From the NCBI GenBank assembly GCA_034231615.1, contig CM067309.1, positions 38,347,627-38,411,626 of the forward strand: DNA of 64,000 nucleotides, in the 5' to 3' direction. The DNA is from Meghimatium bilineatum. Its lineage: Eukaryota; Mollusca; Gastropoda; Stylommatophora; Philomycidae. Positions 52,542 through 63,979 of the stretch are shown here, in pieces (position 1 is the first letter of the stretch; every line of letters begins with the position of its first letter). The notes below the pieces were generated by a model. The model saw nothing but the letters and a program-made list of their open reading frames with translations, was not told where the DNA came from and made no database searches. Both the position numbers and the translations under genes were made by a program.

Positions 52542-52841
52542 GTAAGTTATTTTTTTCCCTTATTTTTTCCCTCTTTATTTGTTATAAAATATATGTTTTT
52601 TGTGAAAAACGTCTTTACCACTTTCTCATACGTCTGGTATCACACACACACGTACATAAATTACACCAATATATGCATAATTCAATTCTTTATTTATATG
52701 TGCAAATATTATTTAAATATCTCTAACAACCAAAAAATTATCACATTTTCAAAACAGTCACCATCAATAATGAAAATTTTCAAAAAAGAATCCGGTGGCA
52801 GGGAGACGTTTCGTATTTTTTAATCTGGCTTGCTAAAGGTT

Positions 52842-52972
52842 AAACTCCCGCTGGATCTCTCTTACAGAGACCATAGTCCTACTAGATTTCCAGCAGGATG
52901 TAGTTCACAGACTAGAAATGCTTTGTGTAGCCATTTTATTTGCACCAATGGTCCAACACACCGATCTTCGTC
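52842..52972 (+). mobile_element. SINE-like family A
   Basis: Lacks the first bases; core and CACCGATCTTCG end present. Confidence 0.63.
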
Positions 52973-53272
52973 AGGACTACCCTAACTAAAATGTCAGGAA
53001 CATATTGAAAGTGAGCTCAGTAGACCAGATAACTCCCCAAGTATATATTTTCTGAATGTGCTTTGGACAAGGTATCATATGGTAATTATATTGAATAAGT
53101 CTGACAAATACCCACCATTGCTAAAAAGAATGAGTGAAACAATTATAACAAAATGAATAAAGACAAAAACGGTTGACGTTTCGATAAATGATGTGTGTCT
53201 GAACAAACACATAATAATATGAAAGCAATGAATAATAAAAAAAGAAATATTACTTGAAAAAATATCAAAAGT

Positions 53273-53415
53273 CGGATGTGTCAACAAAAGTCGGATGTGT
53301 CAGACCAAAAGTTGGAGATATCACAGCCAAACTGTAAACCATGACACACCACATTCCGTTCTCTGGACCACACCCTGCTAGTCTGAAGAGTTTGAGAATG
53401 AACGAAGAAGAATAG
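53273..53415 (-). mobile_element. SINE-like family B, 5' half
   Basis: The minus strand carries the head and the GTTTACAG and CTGACACATCCGAC landmarks. Confidence 0.55.
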
Positions 53416-53877
53416 GCTGTGTAGTGGCCTGACAAATTCATTTTATTCGAATTGTTTTTATCGTCTTTTTATTAGTAGTGGTAGGTACATATTACAGTAT
53501 ACCACATATTATACTTTATTCATTATTATTACTTTTGTAATTGTGTTACCACGGCCCACATCTGAATGTTGGATCTTCTCTGATTTTTTGGTAATTATAT
53601 ATATCATATGGTTGAAATTTTGGGAATTTTTGATATTTTTCTTAACTCGTTATCTTTAAGGATTTTTTGTGATGTAATAGTCATGCATGCTTAATAGGAC
53701 TACGATTCCAACGTTTAATAAATTTGCACTGATATGAATTTTACGGACACCACTGACTGCCTGCTCAGTTCTTGATACAAAATGGCTACTGTAAGTTTGT
53801 TACAATTGTCTGTTACAGTCGTGAAGACTACTGCTGGATGAAAAGATTTACGAGATGAGAACTGAGAGTCCCATCCA

Positions 53878-54063
53878 TGTGCACATCACCCACTGAGAGT
53901 CCCACCCATGTGCACATCACCCACTGAGAGCCCCACCCATGTACACATCACCCACTGAGAGTCCCACCCATGTGCACATCACCCACTGAGAGTCCCACCC
54001 ATGTGCACATCACCCACTGAGAGCCCCACCCATGTGCACATCACCCACTGAGAGCCCCACCCA
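53878..54063. repeat. 31-bp minisatellite, 6 copies
   Basis: Core GAGAGTCCCACCCATGTGCA. Confidence 0.94.
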
Positions 54064-54667
54064 TACAACCCTCCTAAATTAAATATCTCAACCTCCAACC
54101 ACTGCTGGGTAATTATAGCAACGGGAAATAATCAATGAAAAAATGAATAACACAGATTTGCCCGTCCCTTGTAATTTATTTCAATTTGCTTTCCGCAAAC
54201 AAACAAAATGAATCCCGCTGAGCAAACATGAACCGCATAATGTATCCAAAACATACTATAAAATCTGTGATTTTAGCATCTTGCAAGCATAAAGAACTTA
54301 CCTAAATTTCTTTTTCAGTAGCTTAGCAGAGATAAAAAGTTCAAGCAAATAACAATATGATCTATCAACCTATCCTTAAAATGTTCTGTCTAGTTATATT
54401 TTATCAGGTACTACAAATGATTCCTTACAAGAAAATGTACGATTTTATGGAATTTTCAACATAAAATGTAATTTTGTGATTTTCACCCAAGATTTTATTT
54501 TGACCAAAGATAGGCTCATTTCAAATTACAAAATGAGAACAATGTAAGATATGAAAATTTTTAAGTTGATTGTTTTATTTATTATTTCACCCATGGTGTA
54601 GCCTATACACATATTTATTCATTACTTTCTATTTATTCTCTTTTTTACCCGATGCATTTTGGGGGTG

Positions 54668-54750
54668 TATGTTCTCATACTCCCACAGGATCTCTCTTGT
54701 AGCAGGGCATTGGTCCTACTAGTTTTCCAGCAGGACGTAGTTCCACGACT
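54668..54750 (+). mobile_element. SINE-like family A, 5' half only
   Basis: Breaks off after CCAGCAGGACGTAGTTCCA. Confidence 0.55.
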
Positions 54751-54834
54751 TCATTACTGCTTAGACCTTTCACAGGTCTCATCCACGACTTCATTAATGC
54801 TAAGAGCTATAGCCGTTATCATATTAGAATCTAA

Positions 54835-54992
54835 GAAAAAAGTATCATCCCTAAATGTCAGAAAAAAGTATCATCCCTAAATGTCAGAAAAAAGTATCAT
54901 CCCTAAATGTCAGAAAAAAGTACCATCCCTAAATGTCAGAAAAAAGTATCATCCCTAAATGTCAGAAAAAAGTATCATCCCTAAATGCAAAA
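54835..54992. repeat. 26-bp minisatellite, 6 copies
   Basis: Core CAGAAAAAAGTATCATCCCT. Confidence 0.94.
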
Positions 54993-55398
54993 AAAAAAAT
55001 GAATCATTTTAAACAGTATATGTCCACAATGCAACATTATATTTCTAGAAGATGATTAGACTGTATAGTGAAGCTCTATTTTTTTGTGAAAATCCCACTA
55101 GCATTCTGTTTTTACAGTTACATGTTTTGATGTCGTAATGTCCTGTTGTTGATAATCTTCTTTGAAGAAGAGGGCCCTTCAACTTGTAGCATATCACCCT
55201 GTCATATGACCTTGATCTTGTGACACGACCAGCAAGATCTCTTTTCATTGGATGCTGTATTTAAAACTAAAACCCAAAAACCAACTGGAGGAAGGGGAAA
55301 CCTGAGATCACTTCAGGACACCTACATGTCTTTCCAAATTAGGCAGACATTACACACATTTTGTGTGCCGGCAGATTGTAGGTGGCTGTGAATGAAGA

Positions 55399-55668
55399 AT
55401 GATACAGCACTCCTCAGATCCACTACCGATGAAGTCTGGAAAGAGCCAAATCAAGCAACATTGCACCAGTTGGAAAATGGTGTTCCTAGACCCATGCCAT
55501 ACTTTTTTAGAGCAGCCCTCTGGGTTTGAAAGCAAGCTCCAGAAAATTAACCCCAACATGAAAGTGCCTAAACAAAGACAGTGTAGGTCTACATTTACAT
55601 CCTTGTTTGAAGAACATTCTCCAGGGCTAGACAGACAGGCTGAATCAGAATATAATCATGAGTTTTAA
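55399..55668 (+). CDS. Hypothetical 89-codon ORF with downstream AATAAA
   Basis: An open frame of 89 codons ending NHEF, hydrophilic and lacking repeats, transmembrane segments or a motif I recognise. AATAAA follows about 45 bases after the stop. An AG at the end of GAATGAAG could be an acceptor, so it could be the last exon of a plus-strand transcript that begins near the donor at 52541. It could equally be chance or part of a dead element. Confidence 0.25.
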   Translation: MIQHSSDPLPMKSGKSQIKQHCTSWKMVFLDPCHTFLEQPSGFESKLQKINPNMKVPKQRQCRSTFTSLFEEHSPGLDRQAESEYNHEF

Positions 55669-55805
55669 CCAACTTTCAATATGAAAAGTATATGATCAAA
55701 GGACAATTTACAATAAATATCAGCATTGAAACAATCACAAATCAATTCTAATGGTTTTCTCCCATTTGAGCATGGAGATATTCAAATTTGTTTGCAATAC
55801 AACTT

Positions 55806-55985
55806 CATACAACTGATAATGCAATCATACAACTGATAATGCAATCATACAACTGATAATGCAATCATACAACTGATAATACATTCATACAACTGATAAT
55901 ACATTCATACAACTGATAATACAATCGTACAACTGGTGATACATTCATACAACTGATAATGCAATCATACAACTGATGATACAAT
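55806..55985. repeat. 20-bp minisatellite, 9 copies
   Basis: Unit CATACAACTGATAATGCAAT. Confidence 0.94.
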
Positions 55986-56089
55986 GATATAACCCTATGA
56001 TACAAACAAACAACTAATGATACATTCATTCAAATGATTGTATAACCATTGGCACTAGTTTTAAAAAAATAAAAACACAACTATTACAA

Positions 56090-56309
56090 CGATGGAATCC
56101 CTCTATAGAGCATCCATATTTAACAAATTTCTATATTTAACAAATTTCTATATTTAACAAATTTCTATATTTAACAAATTTCCATATTTAACGGAACTTC
56201 AAAATTCCAATTATATTTAATGATTTTTTTGGTACTGTATATAGCGAATTTCTGTTATTACATAAATATTGTTAGGTCCGAAACAAGTGGTTATAATAAG
56301 ATTTGACTG
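56090..56309. mobile_element. pogo-like MITE with internal 17-18-bp expansion
   Basis: Both ends are present; ATTTAACAAATTTCTAT is repeated about four times (56120-56190). Confidence 0.68.
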
Positions 56310-56344
56310 TACATATACAAATGTTTATATCGCCTGCACGTAGC

Positions 56345-56605
56345 CAGGGTATGAAAGGGGAGCACAGAATAACAACACTATTTACCGTCAATGCATGGCG
56401 TAAGAGGCGACTAAGGAGGTTATGGAGTAGGGTTGGCTGACCAATTCCATATAGCGTCAAAGTACCCAGAAGCCATGCTGAAGTCAGATGTGTCAGGACA
56501 AAATGTGCAGATGTCGCAGCAAAACTGTAAACCATGACACACTATCCGTTCTCCGGACTACATCCTGCTAATCTGCAGGAGCTTAAGAACGAGCGAAGTA
56601 GAAGA
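56345..56605 (-). mobile_element. SINE-like family B, full copy
   Basis: The minus strand has all landmarks; it lies between ANAPC7's stop and a MITE. Confidence 0.62.
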
Positions 56606-56966
56606 AATACTTATATTCTGCAAGATATTTTCAACAGTTTTCATTAACAAATGTGACCTCCCCCTATTTCCTGTGCTGCTCTCTCTTACATAATTTCCAT
56701 ACACTGATAAGATTTGCATATTATCAATGAGCCACAAGAACTATCAGCATGCCTGTTCTTTTACTACCTACCAATAATAATGGGTCTCCTTGGGGGGGGG
56801 GGGGGGAGAAGAAGGTGCTATGACACCAATTCTGTACATTAACGTTACTACACTTTCACAACTGAGCAGTTTCCTTTCCAACATGTTTCCTTGGAAAAAA
56901 AGATTCATTTCTCATTTGTTCCTCTTCTCTCCAGAAGCACATGTGTCACACCCACAGCAAGCAGGA

Positions 56967-57023
56967 TCACGGTTGACTGAACTCAGTCTCAGACCATGTA
57001 CTTTCCATATCACTGTAGTCAGG
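56967..57023 (-). CDS. ANAPC7: ANAPC7 terminal coding exon
   Basis: 57 nt from a strong TTTTTTTCCAG acceptor to TGA at 56969-56967, reading PDYSDMESTWSETEFSQP. The spaced acidic residues with a tryptophan and a final aromatic resemble the vertebrate tail (DSEAAQWAD.EQWF). Phase 0 agrees with the upstream exon. Confidence 0.82.
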   Translation of the reverse strand, partial: PDYSDMESTWSETEFSQP

Positions 57024-60000
57024 CTGGAAAAAAATACAAACAAGAATTAACATATGACATGACTGTCAGTAACCATCTACTCGGTTTTATTAATGAAAAA
57101 AAAAATAAGGCAGAAAACGGGATTTGAACCAGTTCCATTCAGATGGCACATGTTTGCCACACAACTTGAGTCAAAATGTTTTCTGTACTCAGTCAATCTG
57201 CAACACTAAAAAATTGTGATTAGTCAGGACTTCCAAAGTGTTTTTTTTAAGCTACTATAAATAGGGGAGCTATGCAGCGCATTGGCTTCGCATATGAGTG
57301 ATCCTGGGTTCATTTCCCAGTTGAGGTGGAAATGTTTCTCAGATCGCAACGGCTACCGGGTCAACCCAGCGTTAATTGGGTACTGGATCTGTCCGGGAAG
57401 TAAAGATTACGAGGGAGAGGAATATGGCTACCACCTTAACATAGCAGAGCCACTGAAAAGTGAGATTGGCAATATCTCACTGAGACTGGTAACATATTAC
57501 ACCCCTACAACAGTTAAATGGCTGGGTTAACTTTACTTATGAATAGAGACCGGTTGATTGACACAGATAACAACACGCACACTGCAAAGGTATGTAAATT
57601 CTTTGAAAACCACCAACATTTAACATTAGTACAAGCCAGCAGGCTTCAGCACTACTTGCAAATATAAATAAAACATAAACATAAACTATTTTTATTTAAT
57701 TTAAAAAAATAGTTTTTGCTTCGGATATCTATCTATCTACCTATATTTATCTACTTACCTATACCTACCTACTCTACCCTACCCACCTAGTAACATTAAG
57801 ATTGGAGTGCTGACCTAGCATCTGTCAGAAATACCACAAACTCTAGACCAAGATTGGAGTTCAATAGTTTTTCAGTTGCAACCTTGATCTCCCGAATTGT
57901 TGCATCATATTTATTACATAATTTCCTGTTGGTACTCTGATCGTAGCGTTGTGTGGGTATACTCTATATATACCTGCTCTACTATTCTGTACTGCATTTG
58001 GTGCTGACTCATTTGTGTATGCTCTGACCCATATGTCCTTATAGAGTGAACAATTTTGTTATAGAAAAGTACCACACTTGGCTTATATACAGATCAGATT
58101 ATATACACTATATGTCCATGATACCAATCCATTCATTTTCCTTCTGCGCTGAAGTTAACGTTTGGGGCAGATGTCAGATCTCTTTTATTCTTTCTGTTCA
58201 GCTATTCTGTGCAGTTCTTGAATAGTATGAATATTGTTTGTTTTACTTTCTCAAAGTATTGTTCTTCTGAGTGTTTCTTTTGTTATATCCCTGGCTCTTT
58301 TGCCTGTAGGTATCCATTCAAGAGATTGTTCTGTTGATGTCTGAGCGTAGGACATGCCCGATGTAGGACCAACGGCATTTTCTAATAAAATCTGTGATGT
58401 AATTTTGATGTGTCTCTTCATGATACTAATACAACGTACTAAATCATACTCCTGTAAAAGCACATATACAACGTACTAAATCATACTCCTGTAAAAGCAC
58501 ATATACAACGTACTAAATCATACTCCTGTAAAAGCACATATACAACGTACTAAATCATACTCCTGTAAAAGCACATATACAACGTACTAAATCATACTCC
58601 TGTAAAAGCACATATACAACGTACTAAATCATACTCCTGTAAAAGCACATATACAACGTACTAAATCATACTCCTGTAAAAGCACATATACAACGTACTA
58701 AATCATACTCCTGTAAAAGCACATATACAACGTACTAAATCATACTCCTGTAAAAGCACATATACAACGTACTAAATCATACTCCTGTAAAAGCACATAT
58801 ACAACGTACTAAATCATACTCCTGTAAAAGCACATATACAACGTACTAAATCATACTCCTGTAAAAGCACATATACAACGTACTAAATCATACTCCTGTA
58901 AAAGCACATATACAACGTACTAAATCATACTCCTGTAAAAGCACATATACAACGTACTAAATCATACTCCTGTAAAAGCACATATACAACGTACTAAATC
59001 ATACTCCTGTAAAAGCACATATACAACGTACTAAATCATACTCCTGTAAAAGCACATATACAACGTACTAAATCATACTCCTGTAAAAGCACATATACAA
59101 CGTACTAAATCATACTCCTGTAAAAGCACATATACAACGTACTAAATCATACTCCTGTAAAAGCACATATACAACGTACTAAATCATACTCCTGTAAAAG
59201 CACATATACAACGTACTAAATCATACTCCTGTAAAAGCACATATACAACGTACTAAATCATACTCCTGTAAAAGCACATATACAACGTACTAAATCATAC
59301 TCCTGTAAAAGCACATATACAACGTACTAAATCATACTCCTGTAAAAGCACATATACAACGTACTAAATCATACTCCTGTAAAAGCACATATACAACGTA
59401 CTAAATCATACTCCTGTAAAAGCACATATACAACGTACTAAATCATACTCCTGTAAAAGCACATATACAACGTACTAAATCATACTCCGGTAAAAGCACA
59501 TATTGTGTGTACGTACCTCTCCATTGCTAGCATTCATCATCTCCTCAGCCTCAACATCGTACCCTGCATCCAGTCCCATCTCATTGTGCTTCTCTACCCG
59601 ATCACTTGCCTCACGTGCTCGAACATTGTTCGGATCTAAACTGTAGACATCAAAATATGACAAAATATAGCCGCAGATATCAACATGTAACAAAATATAG
59701 CTGCAGATATCAATATATAATAAAATATAGCTGCAGATATCAATATATAATAAAATATAGCTGCAGACATTAACGTGTAACAAAATATAGCTGCAGACAT
59801 CAACGTGTAACAAAATATAGCTGCAGACAACATGTAACAAAATATAGCTGCTGACATCAACATGTAACAAAATATAGCTGCAGACATTAACATGTAACAA
59901 AATATAGCTGCAGACATCAACGTGTAACAAAATATAGCTGCAGACATTAACATGTAACAAAATATAGCTCCAGACATCAACATGTAACAAAATATAGCTG

Positions 60001-63000
60001 CAGACATCAACGTGTAACAAAATATAGCTGCAGACAACATGTAACAAAATATAGCTGCAGACATCAACATGTAACAAAATATAGCTGCAGACAACATGTA
60101 ACAAAATATAGCTGCTGACATCATGTAACAAAATATAGCTGATGACATCAACGTGTAACAAAATATAGCTGCAGACAACATGTAACAAAATATAGCTGCT
60201 GACATCAACATGTAACAAAATATAGCTGCAGACATCAACATGTAACAAAATATAGCTGCTGACATCAACATGTAACAAAATATAGCGGCAGACAACATGT
60301 AACAAAATATAACTGCAGACATCAACGTGTAACAAAATATAGCTGCAGACAACATGTAACAAAATATAGCTGCAGACAACATGTAACAAAATATAGCTGC
60401 AGACAACATGTAACAAAATATAGCTGCTGACAACATGTAACAAAATATAGCTGCTGACAACATGTAACAAAATATAGCTGCAGACAACATGTAACAAAAT
60501 ATAGCTGCAGACAACATGTAACAAAATATAGCTGCAGACAACATGTAACAAAATATAGCTGCTGACATCAACATGTAACAAAATATAGCTGCTGACATCA
60601 ACATGTAACAAAATATAGCTGCAGACAACATGTAACAAAATATAGCTGCTGACATCAACATGTAACAAAATATAGCTGCTGACATCAACATGTAACAAAA
60701 TATAGCTGCAGACAACATGTAACAAAATATAGCTGCTGACATCAACATGTAACAAAATATAGCTGCTGACATCAACATGTAACAAAATATAGCTGCTGAC
60801 ATCAACATGTAACAAAATATAGCTGCAGACAACATGTAACAAAATATAGCTGCTGAAAACATGTAACAAAATATAGCTGCTGACATCAACGTGTAACAAA
60901 ATATAGCTGCTGACATCAACATGTAACAAAATATAGCTGCAGACATCAACATGTAACAAAATATAGCTGCAGACATTAACGTGTAACAAAATATAGATGC
61001 AGACATTAACATGTAACAAAGCACAACTCTTACTCTTCCACATGACTCACACAGTATGACTCTCACATACAGCATTACTTTCTCCCACACAGAATGACCC
61101 CCCACAGCATTACTTTCTCTCACACAGCATGCCTCTCACATATAGCATTACTTTCTCCCACACAGCATGCATCTCTCCCACACAGTATGTATCTCTCCCA
61201 CACAGCATGCCTCTCAAATATAGCATTACTTTCTCCCACACAGCATGCATCTCTCCCACACAGCATGTATCTCTCCCACACAGCATGCCTCTCACATATT
61301 GCATTACTTTCTCCCACACAGCATGCATCTCTCCCACACAGCATGTATCTCTCCCACACAGCATGCCTCTCACATATAGCATTACTTTCTCCCACACAGC
61401 ATGCATCTCTCCCACACAGCATGTATCTCTCCCACACAGCATGCCTCTCACATATAGCATTACTTTCTCCCACACAGCATGCCTCTACACAAATATTTAC
61501 TTCTGTATTCTGCCACAGTCTGAATCATCATACCATTGTCACAAATACAAACGGCGATGCAATGTATTTCCATTCTCTAGACTACGTCTTGCTGGCTATC
61601 TAGTAGGACCATTGTCCTGCTACAAGATAGATCCGTATTTACCTTACATTCAAGTCTGTTGCATAAATGCTATCTGAATACTATTTCTACTACTATTTCT
61701 ACTGCTATTTCTAATACTTGATAAAGAGACAGACCTGAGTGAGATGTGATATTGATCTAATGCTTCTTGATGCTGGTTCATGCTGGCCAGGCAGTCTGCA
61801 AGTTGCTGGTGTAAGCGTGCAGTACTATGGCTTTCCTGCATCTTCCGCAGCCTGATAAAGAAAGTGTTAGTATGGTATGAGGTTTCACAGAATCAACATT
61901 ATGTACAAGTATACATATTAGTGAAAGGGAATTGAGATAAACAAATGGTTGCTAAGAAACCCTTAGGTGCATGCCCTTTGACCTCAATAAATGGCTACCA
62001 AGAGACCCGTGGGTGCATGTCGTTTAACCCCAATAATTCGCTGCCAATGGATCATTGAGTGCAAGCCCTATGACCCCCAATAAATGGCTGCAAAGAGACC
62101 CGTGGATGCATGCCCTTTGATTACCATAAATGGTTTCCAAGACTCATGGGTGCATGCACTTTGACCTCAATAATGGTTGAAAAGAGACCTGTGGGTGCCT
62201 ACCCTATGATAACAAAAAATGGCTACAAATCATGACGACCATGGGAGCACACTCTTTTAACCAAACAAACAAATGATTGTCAATCACGAATTCCATGGGT
62301 GCATGGCATTTGACAAAAATAAAAAAATAATCTGTTACAACTAACAAGTCATCCCCACTCCCTAAATAATAAAAGTCAATACAGCAATACAAACAATGCA
62401 GTGGAACAGTTATGCCTCTCTTTGAGATGAAGTATGCGCCAAGAAATTGTACCACATGATATCCCTCCTTGTCCTCGTGGGCAACATTTTGATATCAAAA
62501 TACAACATGGAAAATTTCATGCAAACCCGGGTAGGTAAGACTCGTTAGTCCAGAAATACAGCTTTCTTAGGATGGATCACTCTAACAACTGCTGCAGCCT
62601 TTCTGGACGTTCACAAATAAACTAAAGGCTAGGGATGATGTAGCATAGCTATTCAGGATGTAGTCATTAACCCAGCATTTTTAGCTGTATTTATTTTCTA
62701 GGCAATATAAATACATTCAGTAGTTTGCTATTGTGTTCTGAACTATTTTATTCATACTATTGTCCGTATGCACAATTGTCTGCAGTGGGATTCGAACCAG
62801 GTACCTTGGTCATCACAGACTCACTCTATACTTCACCGTCACAGAGTTGGACATGGGAAACAGCCTCAAATAAATAATTCAGATAGTCTTCCATACATAT
62901 ATCAGAATATGAGCATAAGCCTATGATGATGAATGTTGTCCTGACATCAAATTCATTCATTTTCCTTTTGCGCTGAAGTTAGCGCATAGGGCAGAGGTCA

Positions 63001-63979
63001 GATCTCTCCAATTCCGTCTGTTCAAAGCTATTCTGTGCAGTTCTTGGATAGTATGGATATTGATTGTTTTACTTTCTCTAAGTATTGTTCTTCTGAGTGT
63101 TTCTTTTGGTCTGTCCCTGGCTCTTTTGCCTGTAGGTATCCATTCAAGAGATTGGTGATGTATCCTGCTGATGTCTGCGCGTAGGACATGCCAGATGTAT
63201 GACCAACGGCGTTTCCTGATAACATCTGTGATGAAATTTTGATGTGTCTCTTCTCTGATTTTATCATTCAATTTGAATTCACTCCAATGACATCAAATTA
63301 CTCTGTGAAATTTTACTCAACATATAGTGACATTCTTTTTTATTCACAACACATGGAGAAAGTTAACAATCAGATCTGTTAGTTATGACATATTGAAATT
63401 TGTAATCTACCACCGAGTGTGAAGGCAAAACAATATAAATTCATCGCAAATGTGATAAAATTTGTTTCTTCTTCTTCTTGTTCATTCTCAAACGCCTGCT
63501 AGTTCTTCTCTTGTAGCAGGTCAATGTTCTCACTAAAATTTACAGCACAAGGTTGCAGTCCAGAAAATGGAAATTCATTGTAGCCTTTTTTTTTGCCAAT
63601 GGCCCAAATAAACCGCCGTCAGACATATACAATTAGTTTAAAACAATAATTTTATATTTAAAAGTTGGCAATATACTTGTACACAATTTCATTTATGTTT
63701 TAAAAAATAAATATTGTTAATGTAAAGTTTTGTCAACGCCCCCTCCCCCAAATCAACAACTATCATACTTTTTCAAACCACATTCCCTCCCGAGTTGTTG
63801 AATTTATGCACAGCTTCACAGGGATATTACAAGGGAACTAATTGATGGTTGCAACAAATAACTTACAGTTCTGCCCCCTTGGCAAAGTCTTGTTCTTGTA
63901 TCAGTAAATCAACCATCAGATAGACAGGTTCCAGAAGATTCAGGTCAAACGTCATTGCACGGTTCAGATATTGTTTAGC
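56967..63979 (-). CDS. ANAPC7: Anaphase-promoting complex subunit 7, 3' part (4 exons)
   Basis: TPR-repeat subunit of the APC/C ubiquitin ligase, which drives mitotic exit; the protein is nuclear or cytosolic and acts as a scaffold for co-activator binding. Coding exons: 63979-63867, 61851-61735, 59640-59517 and 57023-56967. All introns are GT-AG and phases agree, giving 136 residues plus stop. The stretch EALDQYHISLSLDPNN, which spans a junction, matches the last TPR of vertebrate APC7 (EAMDQYSIALSLDPND), and the acidic tail ending in an E..W/F motif matches its C-terminus. Vertebrate APC7 is about 565-600 residues, so roughly three quarters of the gene lies beyond the right edge. Introns carry three large arrays and one LINE fragment. 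Confidence 0.9.
57115..57170 (-). mobile_element. tRNA-like remnant
   Basis: The minus strand has a B-box-like GGTTCAAATCCCG (rev. of 57119-57131), and little else. Confidence 0.3.
57262..57540 (+). mobile_element. tRNA-derived SINE, family T
   Basis: Head GCAGCGCATTGGCTTCGCAT with B box GGGTTCATTTCCCAG, a body as in the other copies, end GCTGGGTTAACTTTACTT. Confidence 0.7.
57541..58134. other. ANAPC7 intron, unassigned
   Basis: Includes short CTAC/CTATC tracts near 57725-57790, otherwise nothing. Confidence 0.4.
58135..58430 (-). mobile_element. LINE 3' fragment in ANAPC7 intron
   Basis: It reads SLEWIPTGKRARDITKETLR, matching the element at 62935-63275. It abuts the 37-bp array. Confidence 0.6.
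58430..59495. repeat. 37-bp minisatellite, about 29 near-identical copies
   Basis: Core CATACTCCTGTAAAAGCACA. I saw only one internal substitution, in the last copy. Lies in the ANAPC7 intron, ending about 20 bases from a donor. Confidence 0.97.
59517..59640 (-). CDS. ANAPC7: ANAPC7 exon, end of last TPR and acidic region
   Basis: 124 nt, reading SLDPNNVRAREASDRVEK then an acidic stretch DVEAEEMMNASNGE. SLDPN.....A...VEK aligns with the SLDPNDQKSLEGMQKMEK of vertebrate APC7. Acceptor GATGTCTACAG, donor GTACGT. The exon is flanked within about 25 bases by arrays on both sides, and its acceptor is itself a diverged repeat unit (see findings). Confidence 0.92.
59642..61020. repeat. 27/30-bp minisatellite, about 48 copies
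   Basis: Core TGTAACAAAATATAGCTGCA; the longer unit has ACATCA, the shorter ACA, before ACATG. Both lengths are multiples of three, which keeps false 495- and 522-codon frames open on the minus strand. Confidence 0.97.
61094..61490. repeat. 78-bp higher-order minisatellite, about 5 copies
   Basis: Each 78-bp unit holds three or four CTCTCCCACACAGCATG-type subunits of about 20 bp. 78 is 26 codons, so false ORFs of up to 182 codons run on both strands. Confidence 0.95.
61551..61632 (-). mobile_element. SINE-like family A, partial
   Basis: The minus strand holds the core TAGCAGGACAATGGTCCTAC and the ATGGAAAT block. Confidence 0.58.
61735..61851 (-). CDS. ANAPC7: ANAPC7 exon, last TPR
   Basis: 117 nt, reading RKMQESHSTARLHQQLAD then NQHQEALDQYHISL. 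The helix pair with LGD/LAD, A..N....A..QY is the closing TPR of APC7. Acceptor CTTTATCAG, donor GTCTGT (weaker than average), two bases out. If the intron is retained, the frame runs on only 25 codons or so before a stop. Confidence 0.9.
61940..62310. repeat. Degenerate ~60-bp repeats
   Basis: Several diverged copies containing AGAGACCCGTGGGTGCATG. Confidence 0.75.
62775..62850 (-). mobile_element. tRNA-like remnant
   Basis: The minus strand reads CCTGGTTCGAATCCCACTG, a good B box, but no matching head or acceptor stem is visible. Confidence 0.4.
62935..63275 (-). mobile_element. LINE 3' end in ANAPC7 intron
   Basis: A 104-codon open frame reads HQNFITDVIRKRRWSYI, EWIPTGKRARDRPKETLRR and NRRNWRDLTSALCA, the usual closing motifs of RTE/CR1-type ORF2. 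Confidence 0.72.
63468..63625 (+). mobile_element. SINE-like family A, diverged
   Basis: Starts with a (TTC)n run and TTGTTCATTCTCAAACGCC; ends ACCGCCGTC. Confidence 0.58.
63867..63979 (-). CDS. ANAPC7: ANAPC7 exon, TPR helices
   Basis: 113 nt, reading AKQYLNRAMTFDLN then LEPVYLMVDLLIQEQD and FAKGAEL. It is a standard TPR helix pair. The acceptor is TTATTAG and the donor GTAAGTTA; it exits after two bases (CT), completed by G of the next exon to give leucine. Its entry phase is inferred from the only open frame. Confidence 0.85.

Larger units (their letters stand above)
52973..54665. other. Mostly unassigned
   Basis: Apart from the family B copy and the 31-bp array, no gene or element was recognised. 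Confidence 0.4.

Noticed and set aside
58430-59495. CRISPR-like array
   Set aside because: The whole 37-bp unit is repeated; there are no unique spacers, and the context is an animal intron.
59475-61123. Open frames of 522 and 495 codons on the minus strand
   Set aside because: They run through the 27/30-bp array, whose units are multiples of three; only 59517-59640 is real coding sequence. No stop-free selection needs to be invoked.
61094-61677. Frames of 169 and 182 codons (plus) and 117-121 (minus)
   Set aside because: All are readings of the 78-bp array, open in several frames at once.
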